From: Hormiphora californensis
Taxonomy: Eukaryota > Ctenophora > Tentaculata > Cydippida > Pleurobrachiidae
NCBI GenBank assembly: GCA_020137815.1
Contig: CM035357.1
Coordinates: forward strand, 8,163,111-8,227,110
Length of the DNA stretch: 64,000 nucleotides
Direction of reading: 5' to 3'
Shown: positions 1-10,932 of the stretch, one piece after another
Position numbering within the stretch: the stretch's first letter is position 1
Layout of the letters: every line of letters starts with the position of its first letter
The notes under the pieces: model-generated
What the model saw: the letters and a program-made list of their open reading frames with translations, nothing else
What the model was told of the DNA's origin: nothing
Database searches by the model: none
Translations under genes and position numbers: made by a program

Positions 1-419
1 AGTGGCAAATTGTCTGAACTTTCAGATACTATATCACAAATTTTTCTAACTTGTCATTTTCAGACCTTAAAACGCGTCGGAACTCAAAAATTTGATGTGA
101 AAATCCACAAAAAAATTCACATTTCGTGCAATCACTTCAGTTCTTCACCACCATGGCCTTTAAAACTTTTCACACGTTTAGTGCTTCATCGGCCGAATAG
201 TCTGTCTTATTTTTTTACGTCGTCGTGACGTCACGTGTGACGTCACGACGTCAAAACGACGTCGAATTTTGAAAATTTCGTCAAATCAGTTTCCTAGTAG
301 GAATCCTAGTAGGAATCCTACAACCCAGGATACATTTGAATTACATTTGAACACTTTAGTTGACAATTAGCTTAGTTGTTTGAGGTCATAAGTGACCTCA
401 AACGACCAAAAAAGAATAC
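1..419. repeat. Dispersed repeat R1, copy 1 (CRE-motif rich)
   Basis: Positions 1-419 repeat almost base for base at 2002-2394, in the same orientation. A diverged inverted relative lies at about 15540-16070. The stretch around 225-265 holds overlapping ACGTCA/TGACGTCA-type palindromes, the core sequence of cAMP response elements. No coding sequence is visible. Both direct copies end against the same palindromic MITE, so repeat and MITE were probably duplicated together. Confidence 0.8.
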
Positions 420-641
420 AAATTTAGAGCAAAAACTAATTGAAATTAGTTCGCCAGAAAGGTGGCCCATTTTGAACTTACTCTCCTTCATTTCCGTCAC
501 CTTTGAGTTGAAGGCGGAAAAGTTTACGGATACCTCGATGTCTTTGAAGCCTCAACTCAAAGGTGACGGAAATGAAGGAGAGTAAGTTCAAAATGGGCCA
601 CCTTTCTGGCGAACTAATTTCAATTAGTTTTTGCTCTAAAT
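420..641. mobile_element. Palindromic MITE, family A (A1)
   Basis: The left half is the reverse complement of the right half over about 95 bp per arm, with a short spacer near 515-545. The tip AACTAATTGAAATTAGTT is itself almost self-complementary and is followed by GCCAGAAAGGTGGCCC. Members of the same tip family lie at 1530, 2395, 15107, 22818, 38272 and 38611. There is no coding capacity, so any movement would depend on a transposase supplied elsewhere. Confidence 0.85.
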
Positions 642-1020
642 ATATATCACTGCGCTGGCAAGCGCAAAGGTTGCCATTCCCCCTTCCCCAAACAGCAAAG
701 CGCCGCCAGAAACGCAGTTATACGTTTTATGGGTGTTTTGACTGAAAACCCAGATTTCAGAAGGCTATAGCATGGCTCCCTTCATCCGTTTGACTTGAAA
801 TTTGGAATGTATACCCGGCTCGGGGTCATTAACTTAAGTTCAAAATTTCAAGTCTCTATCTCATCTGGAACTGAAGTTACAGACAGGTCCCATTTGCCCT
901 AGATTCAGTGTAACACATATGCGCGCGCGCGCCGTAGGAGAGACGCTTTTTATAAACCATATTCACCCAAACGAAAAAGATAGAAACTTCTCGTTTTCAC
1001 AGCTGGTAGATCTACTGGAT
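642..1020. other. Non-coding interval, nothing recognised
   Basis: No convincing exon or structured RNA is seen. A short (CG) run, gcgcgcgcgc, occurs at about 921-930. The sequence from about 740 to 900 has the same character as the repeats around it. Confidence 0.5.
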
Positions 1021-1529
1021 GTGTGTGCATTAGTCGATGTGAGGTCCCTTTTGATCGCCAGGAACGTCCTACAGAACGTCTTAAATCGTCATTTTTCAGA
1101 CTCTGACTAAAATTCTTGAGCTCATTTTACACCCTGAAGACGGATTCTGATCGAAAATCGAAGGCTATATCATGAAAGAGAATTGTCTAAACTTTCAGAA
1201 ACTATATCGCGAATTTTCAAAACTAGACGTATAAGGGTCTTAAAACGCGTCTAAAGTGTTATACTGTTTAAAAATAGATATGACGATATGGGTTTTTCGC
1301 CATAGCAGACTCAAATCTCATCCAATCGATCTCAAACTGGTCAGTATCTTCATCTAGGTAATCCAGATGATTGACGTCATCATTATGACGTCATAACGAC
1401 GTGACGTGACGTCATTTTATGACGTCAAAATGACGTCAAAAATGAAAATTTTGCAAATTCGCGATTCCATCCTCTCCTTACCTGTTCTATTACATCTAAA
1501 TGGATAAAAAATCCCAAAAATGATGCAAA
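1021..1529. repeat. Dispersed repeat R2, copy 1
   Basis: Matches 21956-22817 in the same orientation. The second copy is longer because it carries a TA-flanked MITE (22216-22464) and an extra segment of about 100 bp near 22660-22760. Position 1275-1276 is therefore the unoccupied TA site for that MITE. Several TGACGTCA-like palindromes lie at 1370-1440. Confidence 0.8.
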
Positions 1530-1731
1530 TTATACCAAAACTAATTGAAATTAGTAGGCCGGAAGGTTGCCCTATGATTGAGCTACCTTTGGCACCAGTA
1601 CATTCCCTTTTGAAGATAGAAGAAGCATAGGTTATACCCTGACTGTACCCCGTGAATGTTGCGGTGGCAAAGGTAGCTCAAATCATAGGGCAACCTTTCC
1701 GGCCTACTAATTTCAATTAGTTTTGGATAAT
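1530..1731. mobile_element. Palindromic MITE, family A (A3)
   Basis: Inverted arms of about 85 bp start with the shared tip CCAAAACTAATTGAAATTAG and continue GGCCGGAAGGTTGCCC. A central spacer covers about 1600-1660. The closest relatives are at 22818-23023 and 38611-38787. No ORF. Confidence 0.85.
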
Positions 1732-2001
1732 AATATATATATATGATAGATAGAATAGTATAGACGCTTCACTGTGGTAACACTTGTAGCTCGAACCATA
1801 CTAGCTAGAGACTTGAACCAAGTTTTATCCGTTAGGAAATCGTTTGGGGCATGCATTAGTTAGGTTTCGAGTGAAAATGTCCACTATGACGGGCGTAATG
1901 ACGTCACAAGTGACGTCATTGAAAAATCTCAGACCAAATATTTTCAAACGCCTCTAGCCCCTCAAGACATTTTCTAATTCCTGATTTGACGTAAAATCGT
2001 T
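1732..2001. repeat. Dispersed repeat R1-related segment
   Basis: Reverse-complement similarity to 15800-16080, including the cgcctctag/ctagaggcg and tagacgctt/aagcgtcta stretches. Contains TGACGTCA at about 1900-1920. No gene. Confidence 0.65.
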
Positions 2002-2394
2002 AGTGGCAAATTGTCTGAACTTTCAGATACTGTATAGCGAATTTCTCTAACTTGCCATTTTTAGACCCTAAAACGCGTCGGAACTCAAAAATTTGATGTG
2101 AAAATATATATAAAAACTCACATTTCGTGCAATAACTTCAGTTCTTGATGCCATGGCCTTTAAAACTTTTCACACGTTTAGTGCTTCATTGGCCAAATAG
2201 TCTGTCATAATTTTTTTACGTCGTTGTGACGTCGCATGTGACGTCACGACGTCAAAACGACGTCGAATTTTGAAAATTTCGTCAAATCAGTTTCCTACAA
2301 CCCAGGATACATTTGAATTACATTTGAACACTTTAGTTGACAATTAGCTTAGTTGTTTGAGGTCTAAATGACCTCAAACGACCAAAAAAGAGTA
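2002..2394. repeat. Dispersed repeat R1, copy 2
   Basis: Direct duplicate of 1-419, with a few indels (a second aatcctagtagg copy at about 300-318 is missing here). Again directly adjoined by a family A MITE. Confidence 0.8.
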
Positions 2395-2612
2395 CAAATT
2401 TAGAGCAAAAACTAATTGAAATTAGTTCGCCAGAAAGGTGCCCATTTGAACTTACTCATCATTTCCGTCACCTTTGAGTTGAAGGCGGAAAAGTTTATGG
2501 ATACCTCAATGTCTTTGAAGCCTCAACTCAAAGGTGACGGAAATGAAGGAGTAAGTTCAAAATGGGCCACCTTTCTGGCGAACTAATTTCAATTAGTTTT
2601 TGCTCTAAATTA
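2395..2612. mobile_element. Palindromic MITE, family A (A2)
   Basis: Nearly identical to the MITE at 420-641: the same tips, the same GCCAGAAAGGTG subterminal segment and the same interior (gtcacctttgagttgaag and its inverse). Small deletions separate the two copies. Confidence 0.85.
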
Positions 2613-2639
2613 GATAATATAAACCCTGCGCCGATAGCT

Positions 2640-2925
2640 GTAATATTAGTCGTTTGAAGATTTTACGCACACACGTTAACTGCGAGTTGGGGCATTACAC
2701 ACCCTGTTCCCGATTTACCAGACCAGTGCCCCTTTTCACGCGTTTCTTTTCATTCGAATAACAGAGAGAATAAATTTAGAGTAATCAAATTATGTGTAAA
2801 CACACAGTTTCGTCAACAAAAGAGAGGAAAACTTAGTTGCAACAGTTAGTATTCTATTCTTTTCTGTCTCTCATTGTCTCTTTTACTGTTCACTCTCCCT
2901 CACTGTGTGTATTTGCCCTTATGGG
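2640..2925. repeat. Dispersed repeat R3, copy 1
   Basis: Similar in the same orientation to 37690-38005. Shared blocks include acacgttaactgcgag, cagaccagtgccc, gtgtaaacacacagtt, gtcaacaaaag and ctctcattgtctcttttac. No ORF. A run of about 17 G follows at 2922-2938. Confidence 0.7.
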
Positions 2926-2938
2926 GGGGGGGGGGGGG

Positions 2939-3351
2939 TGAAGTTTTTGAAGCGATTTTCAAAAACTTCAAAAACTAAAATGGGTACGAAAATTCAAAAA
3001 CTTTCAAAACTTCAAAAACCTATAGTCGCGGTCAAAAAGTCTGCTGAAATTTCGATTTTTTGGGGTTCGAAAAATCGACCAAAATTATTGAAACTAATTT
3101 TAATACCACTAAGACATCCTCTAGACACTTAAAACAAGTGTGGATAACTTCGTTTTTCTGCTAAAAGCCTCTCTATTTTCTCACGTGACCTTTACTAGGG
3201 AGAATGGCAAAAAATCCCTGGTCTAAATGGTATAGCTTCGTGCATGGCTCTTTGAATGTGTCCACCCGATTAAAGGTCCCCTCGAAGATTTAAAATAATA
3301 CTGGAGCTAAACCTAAAAAATCGAAAGGGTAAAATGGAGAATGTGTCTTAC
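2939..3351. other. Non-coding flank of the COLGALT-like exon
   Basis: A/T-rich sequence with many aaaacttcaaaa runs, then unique sequence that would be the intron after the minus-strand exon. I looked on the minus strand for the next small GT25 exon and did not find one with an open frame. Confidence 0.5.
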
Positions 3352-3551
3352 CTGCCCAAAAATTTGAGTATGCAAAGTTGCTGTTTATCTTGATAAGGGG
3401 TGCCACAACCGTTTTTTGTAGACTAATCAAGTGACGCAGGGTTGATGGATTGGTCAGGAAAATATCGGTGTCTACGAAAAAAACGTATCTTATGCCTGTT
3501 TTACGGCCGTAATCAAGAGCTGACTGTCGAATTCTCATCATGTGAATGTAC
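3352..3551 (-). CDS. Procollagen galactosyltransferase-like exon (GT25, DxD-containing)
   Basis: A 200 bp minus-strand exon bounded by an acceptor (cttcaag before 3551) and a GTAAGA donor just after 3352. It encodes about 66 residues. The DTD in VFFVDTDIFLTNPSTL fits the metal/UDP-sugar DxD site of the first glycosyltransferase domain, and TVVAPL...AYSNFWAG is typical of COLGALT1/2. The family adds galactose to hydroxylysine of collagen in the endoplasmic reticulum. The exon ends in phase 1. The rest of the protein continues at 12683 on the opposite strand, with about 26 residues missing between. Either this exon was inverted relative to the rest, it belongs to a second copy, or the assembly is wrong. 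The N-terminal signal region and the 5' exons are not seen. Family assignment is firm; gene integrity is not. Confidence 0.85.
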
Positions 3552-3728
3552 CTTGAAGAAAAATTTTAAATGTAGTGTGAACAAGAAGAAAACAGAACAA
3601 ACTTTTTTCCCTGCCCAGATGATCTTTTTAGTACGTGTGGTAAAAAGATCATTCAGGGTTTATAAATCAGTGTGGAAGTTAACTAAATGTCGCGATACTA
3701 GGAGCGCTTAGAGCAGCGCTTAGAGCAG
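3552..3728. other. Intronic/unique spacer
   Basis: Upstream (minus-strand) intron side of the COLGALT-like exon. It includes a short direct repeat, gagcagcgcttagagcag, near 3710-3728. No exon recognised. Confidence 0.4.
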
Positions 3729-3998
3729 CATGTGCAAAAATCGTGTGCCACACATTTTTTTTAAAAACACGCAAAACAAAAGCTTTTCAAGATCGACTTT
3801 TCACGTTTTGGCTCATAACTCCTGTTATTAGACTTCAAACCGGCGCCATTCGATGGGCCTTAGAATTCTATTTCTAAAGGTACCCAAACTGTAACTTTTC
3901 AGGAACCAGGAGTTATGAGCTAAAACGTGAAAAGTCGACCTTGAAAAGTTTTTTCGTGAGTTTAAAAACTAACTTTGTGTGGCGCACGAATATAGTGT
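3729..3998. mobile_element. Imperfect palindromic MITE
   Basis: The left part (cttttcaagatcgacttttcacgttttggctcataactcctg) is matched by an inverted right part (aggagttatgagctaaaacgtgaaaagtcgaccttgaaaag). The outer ends tgtgccacac/gtgtggcgca also pair. About 270 bp, no ORF. No clear target duplication was identified. Confidence 0.7.
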
Positions 3999-4795
3999 GT
4001 ACTGCCTAGGTGATCCTACTAGAACAACGCTCCATCATCAATGAAATATGATGCCTTTTCGCGTGTACACAGGCACACTTTTGAGTTGAGACACAAACTA
4101 CGACTTGAATACTACAAAATAATATCGCATTATAACTTTAAAACTGGTTGTCTAATTAGTCAACCCATCAGCTTTACCGGCTCACATATCAGAACCCAAT
4201 TAGAAGCAGGCGTGGCACATGCCATATCACATTTCTGCTAATGCTATACCAGGGTGTGAACTGCATGTCGTGTTTGCTAGTCGCGAGCGCGCTTGCGAGA
4301 CAAGCAAACACGTCAAGGTTCATTAACAAGCATGCTGCTCAGTCATTTTAGATTTAATACACAATGTAAGGATACCATGTAATAGGTGAGACTCTTGCCG
4401 TCACCCTCGTTCAAGTCCCGTGAAAAACGGAGCAGTACACGCAAACTGATGCCCATTTTCCTCGCGTGACCCCGATTCAGCAGTTTGAGACACCAACTCT
4501 TTAGGGGGCCATATCTCAGGAACCAGACAAGATAGGAAAAATCGCCGTCTAATGAGGCGTACAGTTTTTAATCTAGTTTACCACTGTACCGGCCGTTTCA
4601 CTCTCCGACCTAAAACAAAAATCGCAACCCCACAAAACTTCAAAATAATGAAATTCGCATCTCGCATGTCGTGTTGCATGTCGTGTCATGTTATTGACGC
4701 GCTCGCGTTCAACTCTCACACAGCAGCTGCAGAACATGGCGGGAAACATCGAGGAGTAGAGAGAGGGTCGGTGCCGAATCAAATATTTCTTGATC

Positions 4796-6463
4796 TTGAT
4801 CTATTCCATCTCTCAGCTATCCTACCCCTCATCAACTCGATCTCTCAGCTACCCTACCCCTCATCTACTCCATCTTTCAGCTACCCTACCCCTCATCTAC
4901 TCCATCTTTCAGCTACCCTACCCCTTATCTAGTCCATCTCTCAGCTACCCTACTCCTCATCTACTCCATCTCTCAGCTTCCCTATTAGGGAAGCATAGAG
5001 ATGGAAACAATTAGGGGTAGGGAATCCCTATCCATAATCGTTTCCATCTCTATGCTTCCCTAGCCCTCATCAACTCCATCTTTCAGCTACCCTACCCCTA
5101 ATCTAGTCCATCTCTCCGCTACCCTACTCCTCATCTACTCCATCTCTCAGCTACCCTACCTCCCATTTACTCCATCTCTCAGCTTCCCTACCTCCCATTT
5201 ACTCCATCTCTCAGCTTACCTACCTCCCATTTACTCCATATCTCAGCTTCCCTACCTGCCATTTACTCCATCTCTCAGATACCCTACCTCCCATTTACTC
5301 CATCTCTCAGCTTACCTACCTCCCATTCACTCCATCTCTCAGGTTCCCTACCTCCCATTTACTCCATCTCTCAGCTTCCCTACCTCCCATTTACTCCATC
5401 CCTCAGCTTCCCTACCTCCCATTTACTCCATCCTTGCCTCCCATTTACTCCATCTCTCAGCTACCCTACCTCCCATTCACTCCATCTCTCAACTACCCTA
5501 CCCCCATTTACTCCATCTCTCAGCTTCCCTACCTCCCATTTACTCCATCTCTCAGCTTCCCTACCTCCCATTTACTCCATCCCTCAGCTTCCCTACCTCC
5601 CATTTACTCCATATCTCAGCTTCCCTACCTGCCATTTACTCCATCTCTCAGATACCCTACCTCCCATTTACTCCATCTCTCAGCTTACCTACCTCCCATT
5701 CACTCCATTTCTCAGGTTCCCTACCTCCCATTTACTCCATCTCTCAGCTTCCCTACCTCCCATTTACTCCATCCCTCAGCTTCCCTACCTCCCATTTACT
5801 CCATCCTTGCCTCCCATTTACTCCATCTCTCAGCTACCCTACCTCCCATTCACTCCATCTCTCAACTACCCTACCCCCCATTTACTCCATCTCTCAGCTT
5901 CCCTACCTCCCATTTACTCCATCTCTCAGCTACCCTACCTCCCATTCACTCCATCTCTCAACTACCCTACCCCCCATTTACTCCATCTCTCAGCTTCCCT
6001 ACCTCCCATTTACTCCATCTCTCAGCTTCCCTACCTCCCATTTACTCCATCCCTCAGCTTCCCTACCTCCCATTTACTCCATATCTCAGCTTCCCTACCT
6101 GCCATTTACTCCATCTCTCAGATACCCTACCTCCCATTTACTCCATCTCTCAGCTTACCTACCTCCCATTCACTCCATTTCTCAGGTTCCCTACCTCCCA
6201 TTTACTCCATCTCTCAGCTTCCCTACCTCCCATTTACTCCATCCCTCAGCTTCCCTACCTCCCATTTACTCCATCCTTGCCTCCCATTTACTCCATCTCT
6301 CAGCTACCCTACCTCCCATTCACTCCATCTCTCAACTACCCTACCCCCCATTTACTCCATCTCTCAGCTTCCCTACCTCCCATTTACTCCATCTCTCAGC
6401 TTCCCTACCTCCCATTTACTCCATCCCTCAGCTTCCCTACCTCCTATTTACTCCATCTCTCAG
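4796..6463. repeat. 32 bp minisatellite, left arm
   Basis: Tandem unit close to CTACCTCCCATTTACTCCAT followed by CTCTCAGCTTCC (32 bp), roughly 50 copies including an outer variant block (4796-5150) with CTACCCCTCATCTACTCC. Because 32 is not a multiple of 3 and the unit lacks stops in the read frames, spurious ORFs rich in Pro/Ser/Leu/His arise. Confidence 0.95.
4986..5070. repeat. Small hairpin inserted in the left arm only
   Basis: TAGGGAAGCATAGAGATGG at 4986 pairs with CCATCTCTATGCTTCCCTA near 5050-5070. The right arm of the 4 kb palindrome lacks it. This is an asymmetric secondary hairpin or internal rearrangement of the array. Confidence 0.7.
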
Positions 6464-6483
6464 GGGTAGGAATGTTAGGATAA

Positions 6484-7700
6484 ATGAGAGATGGAGTAAA
6501 TGGGAGGTAGGGAAGGTAAGAGATGGAGTAAATGGGAGGTAGGGAAGCTGAGAGATGGAGTAAATGGGAGGTAGGGAGGCTGAGAGATGGAGTAAATGGG
6601 GGGTAGGGTAGTTGAGAGATGGAGTGAATGGGAGGTAGGGTAGCTGAGAGATGGAGTAAATGGGAGGCAAGGATGGAGTAAATGGGAGGTAGGGAAGCTG
6701 AGAGATGGAGTAAATGGGAGGTAGGGTAGCTGAAAGATGGAGTAAATGGGAGGTAGGGTAGCTGAGAGATGGAGTAAATGGGAGGTAGGGTAGCTGAGAG
6801 ATGGAGTGAATGGGAGGTAGGGTAGCTGAAAGATGGAGTAAATGGGAGGTAGGGAAGCTGAGAGATGGAGTAAATGGGAGGTAGGTAAGCTGAGAGATGG
6901 AGTAAATTGGAGGTAGGGAAGCTGAGAGATGGAGTAAATGGGAGGTAGGGAAGCTGAGAGATGAAGTAAATGGGAGGTAGGGTAGCTGAGAGATGGAGTA
7001 AATGGCAGGTAGGGAAGCTGAGAGATGGAGTAAATGGGAGGTAGGGTAGCTGAGAGATGGAGTAAATGGGAGGTAGGGAAGCTGAGGGATGGAGTAAATG
7101 GGAGGTAGGGAAGCTGAGAGATGGAGTAAATGGGAGGTAGGGAACCTGAGAGATGGAGTGAATGGGAGGTAGGTAAGCTGAGAGATGGAGTAAATGGGAG
7201 GTAGGGTATCTGAGAGATGGAGTAAATGGCAGGTAGGGTAGCTGAGAGATGGAGTAAATGGGAGGTAGGGAAGCTGAGGGATGGAGTAAATGGGAGGTAG
7301 GGAAGCTGAGAGATGGAGTAAATGGGAGGTAGGGAACCTGAGAGATGGAGTGAATGGGAGGTAGGTAAGCTGAGAGATGGAGTAAATGGGAGGTAGGGTA
7401 TCTGAGAGATGGAGTAAATGGCAGGTAGGGAAGCTGAGATATGGAGTAAATGGGAGGTAGGTAAGCTGAGAGATGGAGTAAATGGGAGGTAGGGAAGCTG
7501 AGAGATGGAGTAAATGGGAGGTAGGGAAGCTGAGAGATGGAGTAGATGAGGAGTAGGGTAGCTGAGAGATGGACTAGATAAGGGGTAGGGTAGCTGAAAG
7601 ATGAAGTAGATGAGGGGTAGGGTAGCTGAAAGATGGAGTAGATGAGGGGTAGGGTAGCTGAGAGATCGAGTTGATGAGGGGTAGGATAGCTGAGAGATGG
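6484..7700. repeat. 32 bp minisatellite, right arm (inverted)
   Basis: The reverse complement of the left-arm array, with about 38 units. The two arrays differ in copy number (left arm about 2.2 kb, right arm about 1.8 kb), as expected for slippage within each arm. The outer variant block is at 7540-7700. Confidence 0.95.
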
Positions 7701-8256
7701 AATAGATCAAGATCAAGAAATATTTGATTCGGCACCGACCCTCTCTCTACTCCTCGATGTTTCCCGCCATGTTCTGCAGCTGCTGTGTGAGAGTTGAACG
7801 CGAGCGCGTCAATAACATGACACGACATGCAACACGACATGCGAGATGCGAATTTCATTATTTTGAAGTTTTGTGGGGTTGCGATTTTTGTTTTAGGTCG
7901 GAGAGTGAAACGGCCGGTACAGTGGTAAACTAGATTAAAAACTGTACGCCTCATTAGACGGCGATTTTTCCTATCTTGTCTGGTTCCTGAGATATGGCCC
8001 CCTAAAGAGTTGGTGTCTCAAACTGCTGAATCGGGGTCACGCGAGGAAAATGGGCATCAGTTTGCGTGTACTGCTCCGTTTTTCACGGGACTTGAACGAG
8101 GGTGACGGCAAGAGTCTCACCTATTACATGGTATCCTTACATTGTGTATTAAATCTAAAATGACTGAGCAGCATGCTTGTTAATGAACCTTGACGTGTTT
8201 GCTTGTCTCGCAAGCGCGCTCGCGACTAGCAAACACGACATGCAGTTCACACCCTG

Positions 8257-8394
8257 TATACAGATTCTATCAAATATGATGGTCCTTGAAGTTGGGCAGG
8301 GAAATACAGCATTATGGGTACATAGTGCAAATAATTCTTGTTAATCATATCATGAATGAGATCTGTTCAGAATTAAAATATGAAGGAAAATATC
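8257..8394. other. Spacer, nothing recognised
   Basis: Short A/T-rich unique sequence next to the foldback-like element. No exon or RNA gene seen. Confidence 0.4.
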
Positions 8395-8460
8395 TGGTGA
8401 AGGCCGGCCGCTGGGCTCGAACCGACAACCTCTGGGTATCGCGTCCATTGCCGACAGAAT
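8395..8460 (-). repeat. tRNA-like SINE fragment
   Basis: On the minus strand GTCGGTTCGAGCCCAGCGG is a good match to the RNA polymerase III B box (GGTTCGANNCC) in the context of a T arm. The preceding ggacgcgatacccagag could be an anticodon-arm remnant. No A box is present and the 5' half is replaced by another element, so this is a fragment and not a functional tRNA. Confidence 0.4.
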
Positions 8461-8479
8461 TTTAACATAGGATATCGTG

Positions 8480-9620
8480 CATCGGTTCGTCAATTAATCA
8501 AAACTCATCGAAAAGTTGGTCAAAATGGTTCTAACAAAAACCAGTGTTCTAGAGAATTGTCTGGCAAACATTTTGGTTGCAAGATTGACGTTCCAAGTCT
8601 TACTATTCGTCAGATATATCGTCCTAAAGTCAAACATACGTGTTCAAGAAATCCGACCGGGGTTCACGTTTTGAAAAATTCACATATGCAAAGTTGCTCG
8701 GATCACATTGCATCCCTCATAAGAGTTGTGGGAAATTGTCTGGCGGTCATTTTGGTACCTAGGTTTTTGTCATAGCTCAATGTTTAGAGTGTCTTATGAC
8801 TGTCTAAATACGAAATTCAACCAACATTTTTGAGGGGATCACGTGTCATCAACAAATGGGTAAAATAATTTGAAATTTATAAGAGCTTCATTGGAATCGT
8901 CTAAGGTTATTTTGATACCATGGTTTTTCCCATAGCTTTACGTTTATGTTGCGTTATGAATGTAGGAACATGAAGATTTTTCTATGCTGAGTCTTAGTTG
9001 GTATCGGCTCACAACCCCTAATTAGGTGGCTCGGTGCCGTGTGTAATCCCATGATAATCAGCCACATCGTCTCAATTTCGATCTGGACACTTTGACAGGG
9101 TTGTTACTGACGATTTGGCAAGGGCCCCTTTAATGTGTATGGATACTCAAGTGGTTCTATCCTCAAACCCTATCATGCACTAAAGTTTTCCACCTCTATG
9201 AGTCTTCATAACCGGCAAATGCATGCGATACGTTGAGACCACTTTAATGGGAAATTCAATTTCTGACAGTCTAAAACACTCTAAACATGGAAGCTAGAAT
9301 AGAAAACCCGGGTACCAAAATGACCGCCAGACAATTTCCTACAACTCTTATGAGGGATGCAATGTGATCCGAGCAACTTTGCATTTGTGAATTTTTCAAA
9401 ACGTGAACCCTGGTCGGATTTCATGAACACGTAATTTTGACTGACGATTGGTAAGACTTGGAAAGTCAATCTTGCAACCAAAATGTTCGCCAGACAATTC
9501 TCTAGAACACTGGTTTTTGTTAGAACCATTTTGACCAATTTTTCGATGAGTTTTGGTTGGTTTAATGGAGCCCGGTCATGACCCAAAATCGCAGGTCACG
9601 CAAAGAGTAAAGACAGTGGG
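8480..9620. mobile_element. Degenerate 1.1 kb palindromic element (CAGGGTGTCCC family)
   Basis: The arms at 8495-8770 and 9330-9595 are inverted copies (gttccaagtcttac..., ttgtctggcggtcattttggtacc...). The sequence is closely related to the intact element at 59001-60198, including the right end caggtcacgcaaag...gacagtgggaca. The terminal CAGGGTGT bases and the outer left end are lost here, so this is an older copy. No ORF of note. Confidence 0.8.
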
Positions 9621-9639
9621 ACAATATACAATACCACAC

Positions 9640-10007
9640 TCTCACAATGGATCATCATCACCTGCTATTTTGTGCTAATATCTGCCCTCATAGGAACTAT
9701 GATTGGACTTAGTCCACCGTCAGCCACTGAGGACTGTCTGAGATTCAGAAGAGATAAGAGTGAATGTTGGTTTAGCATGCTGATTACGTGGTATGTTAAC
9801 AGTGTGTTTAACATTGTTCTCTCAAAGTATTTTATGTCAACCAAAACAGGTAAGCGAACATGTAAATGTAAAATTTATTCTTTTATTATATTCTCTAGGT
9901 CACTGAGATACTGCTTTGACACACTATTAAAGTACGTATCGTCAGTTCCTAGAACTTTACTTGTTAGGAATCACCCAGATGTTAAAAACCCTGTGCCAAA
10001 CACATAA
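9640..10007 (+). CDS. Small membrane-protein ORF, possible exon (unrecognised)
   Basis: An open frame with no assured start encodes about 120 residues. Two hydrophobic segments are visible: QWIIITCYFVLISALIGTMIGL and ECWFSMLITWYVNSVFNIVLSKYF, joined by a charged loop, followed by a basic tail. WYVNSVFN..LSK loosely recalls the first membrane helix of SLC35/triose-phosphate-type transporters, but I would not name it on that. An inverted copy at 11808-12100 keeps most of the same reading frame with single-residue differences and an 11-residue loss. A GTAAGC donor-like site at 9850 does not lead to an in-frame acceptor. It is either a duplicated host exon or part of an element. Confidence 0.35.
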
Positions 10008-10059
10008 TATGAAATCTAAGTTGAGTGTGGTTTATTGTAATGTTAATGGACTTGTTAAG

Positions 10060-10335
10060 ATACATTCGATAGGAAGTGATAGCCCTCAACTTTTGGAACC
10101 TAGGTTTGTTTTTTTGGGTCACTTAGCCACACGCTGAGCAAACCACATACCGCCCGGGTATGGGTAACTATGGCGCTAAGCTCCCCCTTTCTCAACTTCG
10201 GTGAAATGGGGGAACCTATGGCATCAGTCATATAGTCTGTCGAGTTGGGTCTGTTCTGGAACAAGTTAACGTTTTGCCTTTGAGAGTGCCTTGAGCCTAG
10301 TTTGTTCTGGAACAAGGTAACCCACACCAGGGGCT
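10060..10335. other. Spacer between inverted arms, nothing recognised
   Basis: Contains the near repeat tgttctggaacaag (twice, at about 10252 and 10303). No gene seen. Confidence 0.4.
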
Positions 10336-10690
10336 TAAAAAAGTTTTCTAAAAGGGCTGAAAATTGCCCCCACCAAGGGCTGAAAATCGATAAAATATTG
10401 TTCTAAATTGCTTTAATTCATTAAAATTTCCGGGGGCTTCGCCCCTTGTGACTGAAACTCGTTGAAAAAGTTTTCTAAAAGGGCTAAAAATTGTTACAAA
10501 TTGTTGATTAAAATTCATTAAAAACTAAAATTTTCCGGGGGCTTCGCCCCCTAGCCCCCACCAAGGGCTCTGCCCCTAAACCCCCTACCGCAGTTCCCTC
10601 GGCGCCGCTTCGCGGCACCTCGGTCGCTAGGTTTGGAGTTGGAGTGTGGCCTTTGGCCACACCCCCCCCCAAATATCCGTGCTGGGGCCA
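10336..10690. repeat. GC-hairpin repeat with TTCG loops
   Basis: Two related half-units (10336-10445 and 10455-10560) each contain gttttctaaaagggct and end in GGGGGCTTCGCCCC(C), a perfect GC stem capped by TTCG. A third hairpin follows, GGCGCCGCTTCGCGGCACC at about 10600-10619, then GTGTGGCCTTTGGCCACAC at 10644-10662. A partial relative of the third lies at about 62890. C(TTCG)G loops are exceptionally stable in RNA. Confidence 0.7.
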
Positions 10691-10777
10691 CCCCTGCAAT
10701 GGGCCATTTCTAAGCTTATTTGGGACTCATTGGGCATTATTTAAGCTGTGTAGAGACCACTGGGGAGTAGGTGACCT

Positions 10778-10905
10778 ACAACTTTGGCTCATGCAACTAT
10801 GGCTCATAGAATCTATGAGCCATAAATTCTATGAGCCATAGATGCATACAACTATGGCTCATAGAAATGTGATCTGATTAGGTTCTAATTTCTATGGGCC
10901 AAAGC
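10778..10905. repeat. 'Actatggctcatag' inverted-repeat cluster
   Basis: The motif ctatggctcatag and its inverse ctatgagccatag recur every 20-30 bp. The related array ctatggctaatag/tagccatagttg at 23850-23990 is the inverted relative of the same family, including its ctaatgagagtgagagg flank. Confidence 0.7.
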
Positions 10906-10932
10906 TAATGAGAGTGAGAGGGAAGTGAGTGG

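Larger units (their letters stand above)
4250..8256. mobile_element. 4 kb foldback-like palindromic element
   Basis: The ends CAGGGTGTGAACTGCATG and its reverse complement bound a palindrome of 4007 bp. The outer ~550 bp of each arm is non-repetitive and essentially identical between arms. The inner part of each arm is a 32 bp tandem repeat array, running on the pyrimidine strand on the left and inverted on the right. The centre lies at about 6464-6484. The flanks carry the direct repeat TATAC (4245-4249 and 8257-8261), a candidate 5 bp target duplication. Long inverted repeats built of short tandem repeats are the hallmark of Drosophila foldback elements. No transposase gene is present, so it is non-autonomous if mobile. 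Near-identity of the arms implies recent formation or gene conversion. Confidence 0.85.

Noticed and set aside
5150-7540. CRISPR array
   Set aside because: The repeats are directly adjacent without unique spacers and lie in a eukaryotic palindrome.
4790-7716. Long Pro/Ser/Leu/His-rich open frames (220-413 codons) on both strands
   Set aside because: They are translations of a 32 bp tandem repeat that lacks stops; the two strands show the same peptide because the array is inverted.
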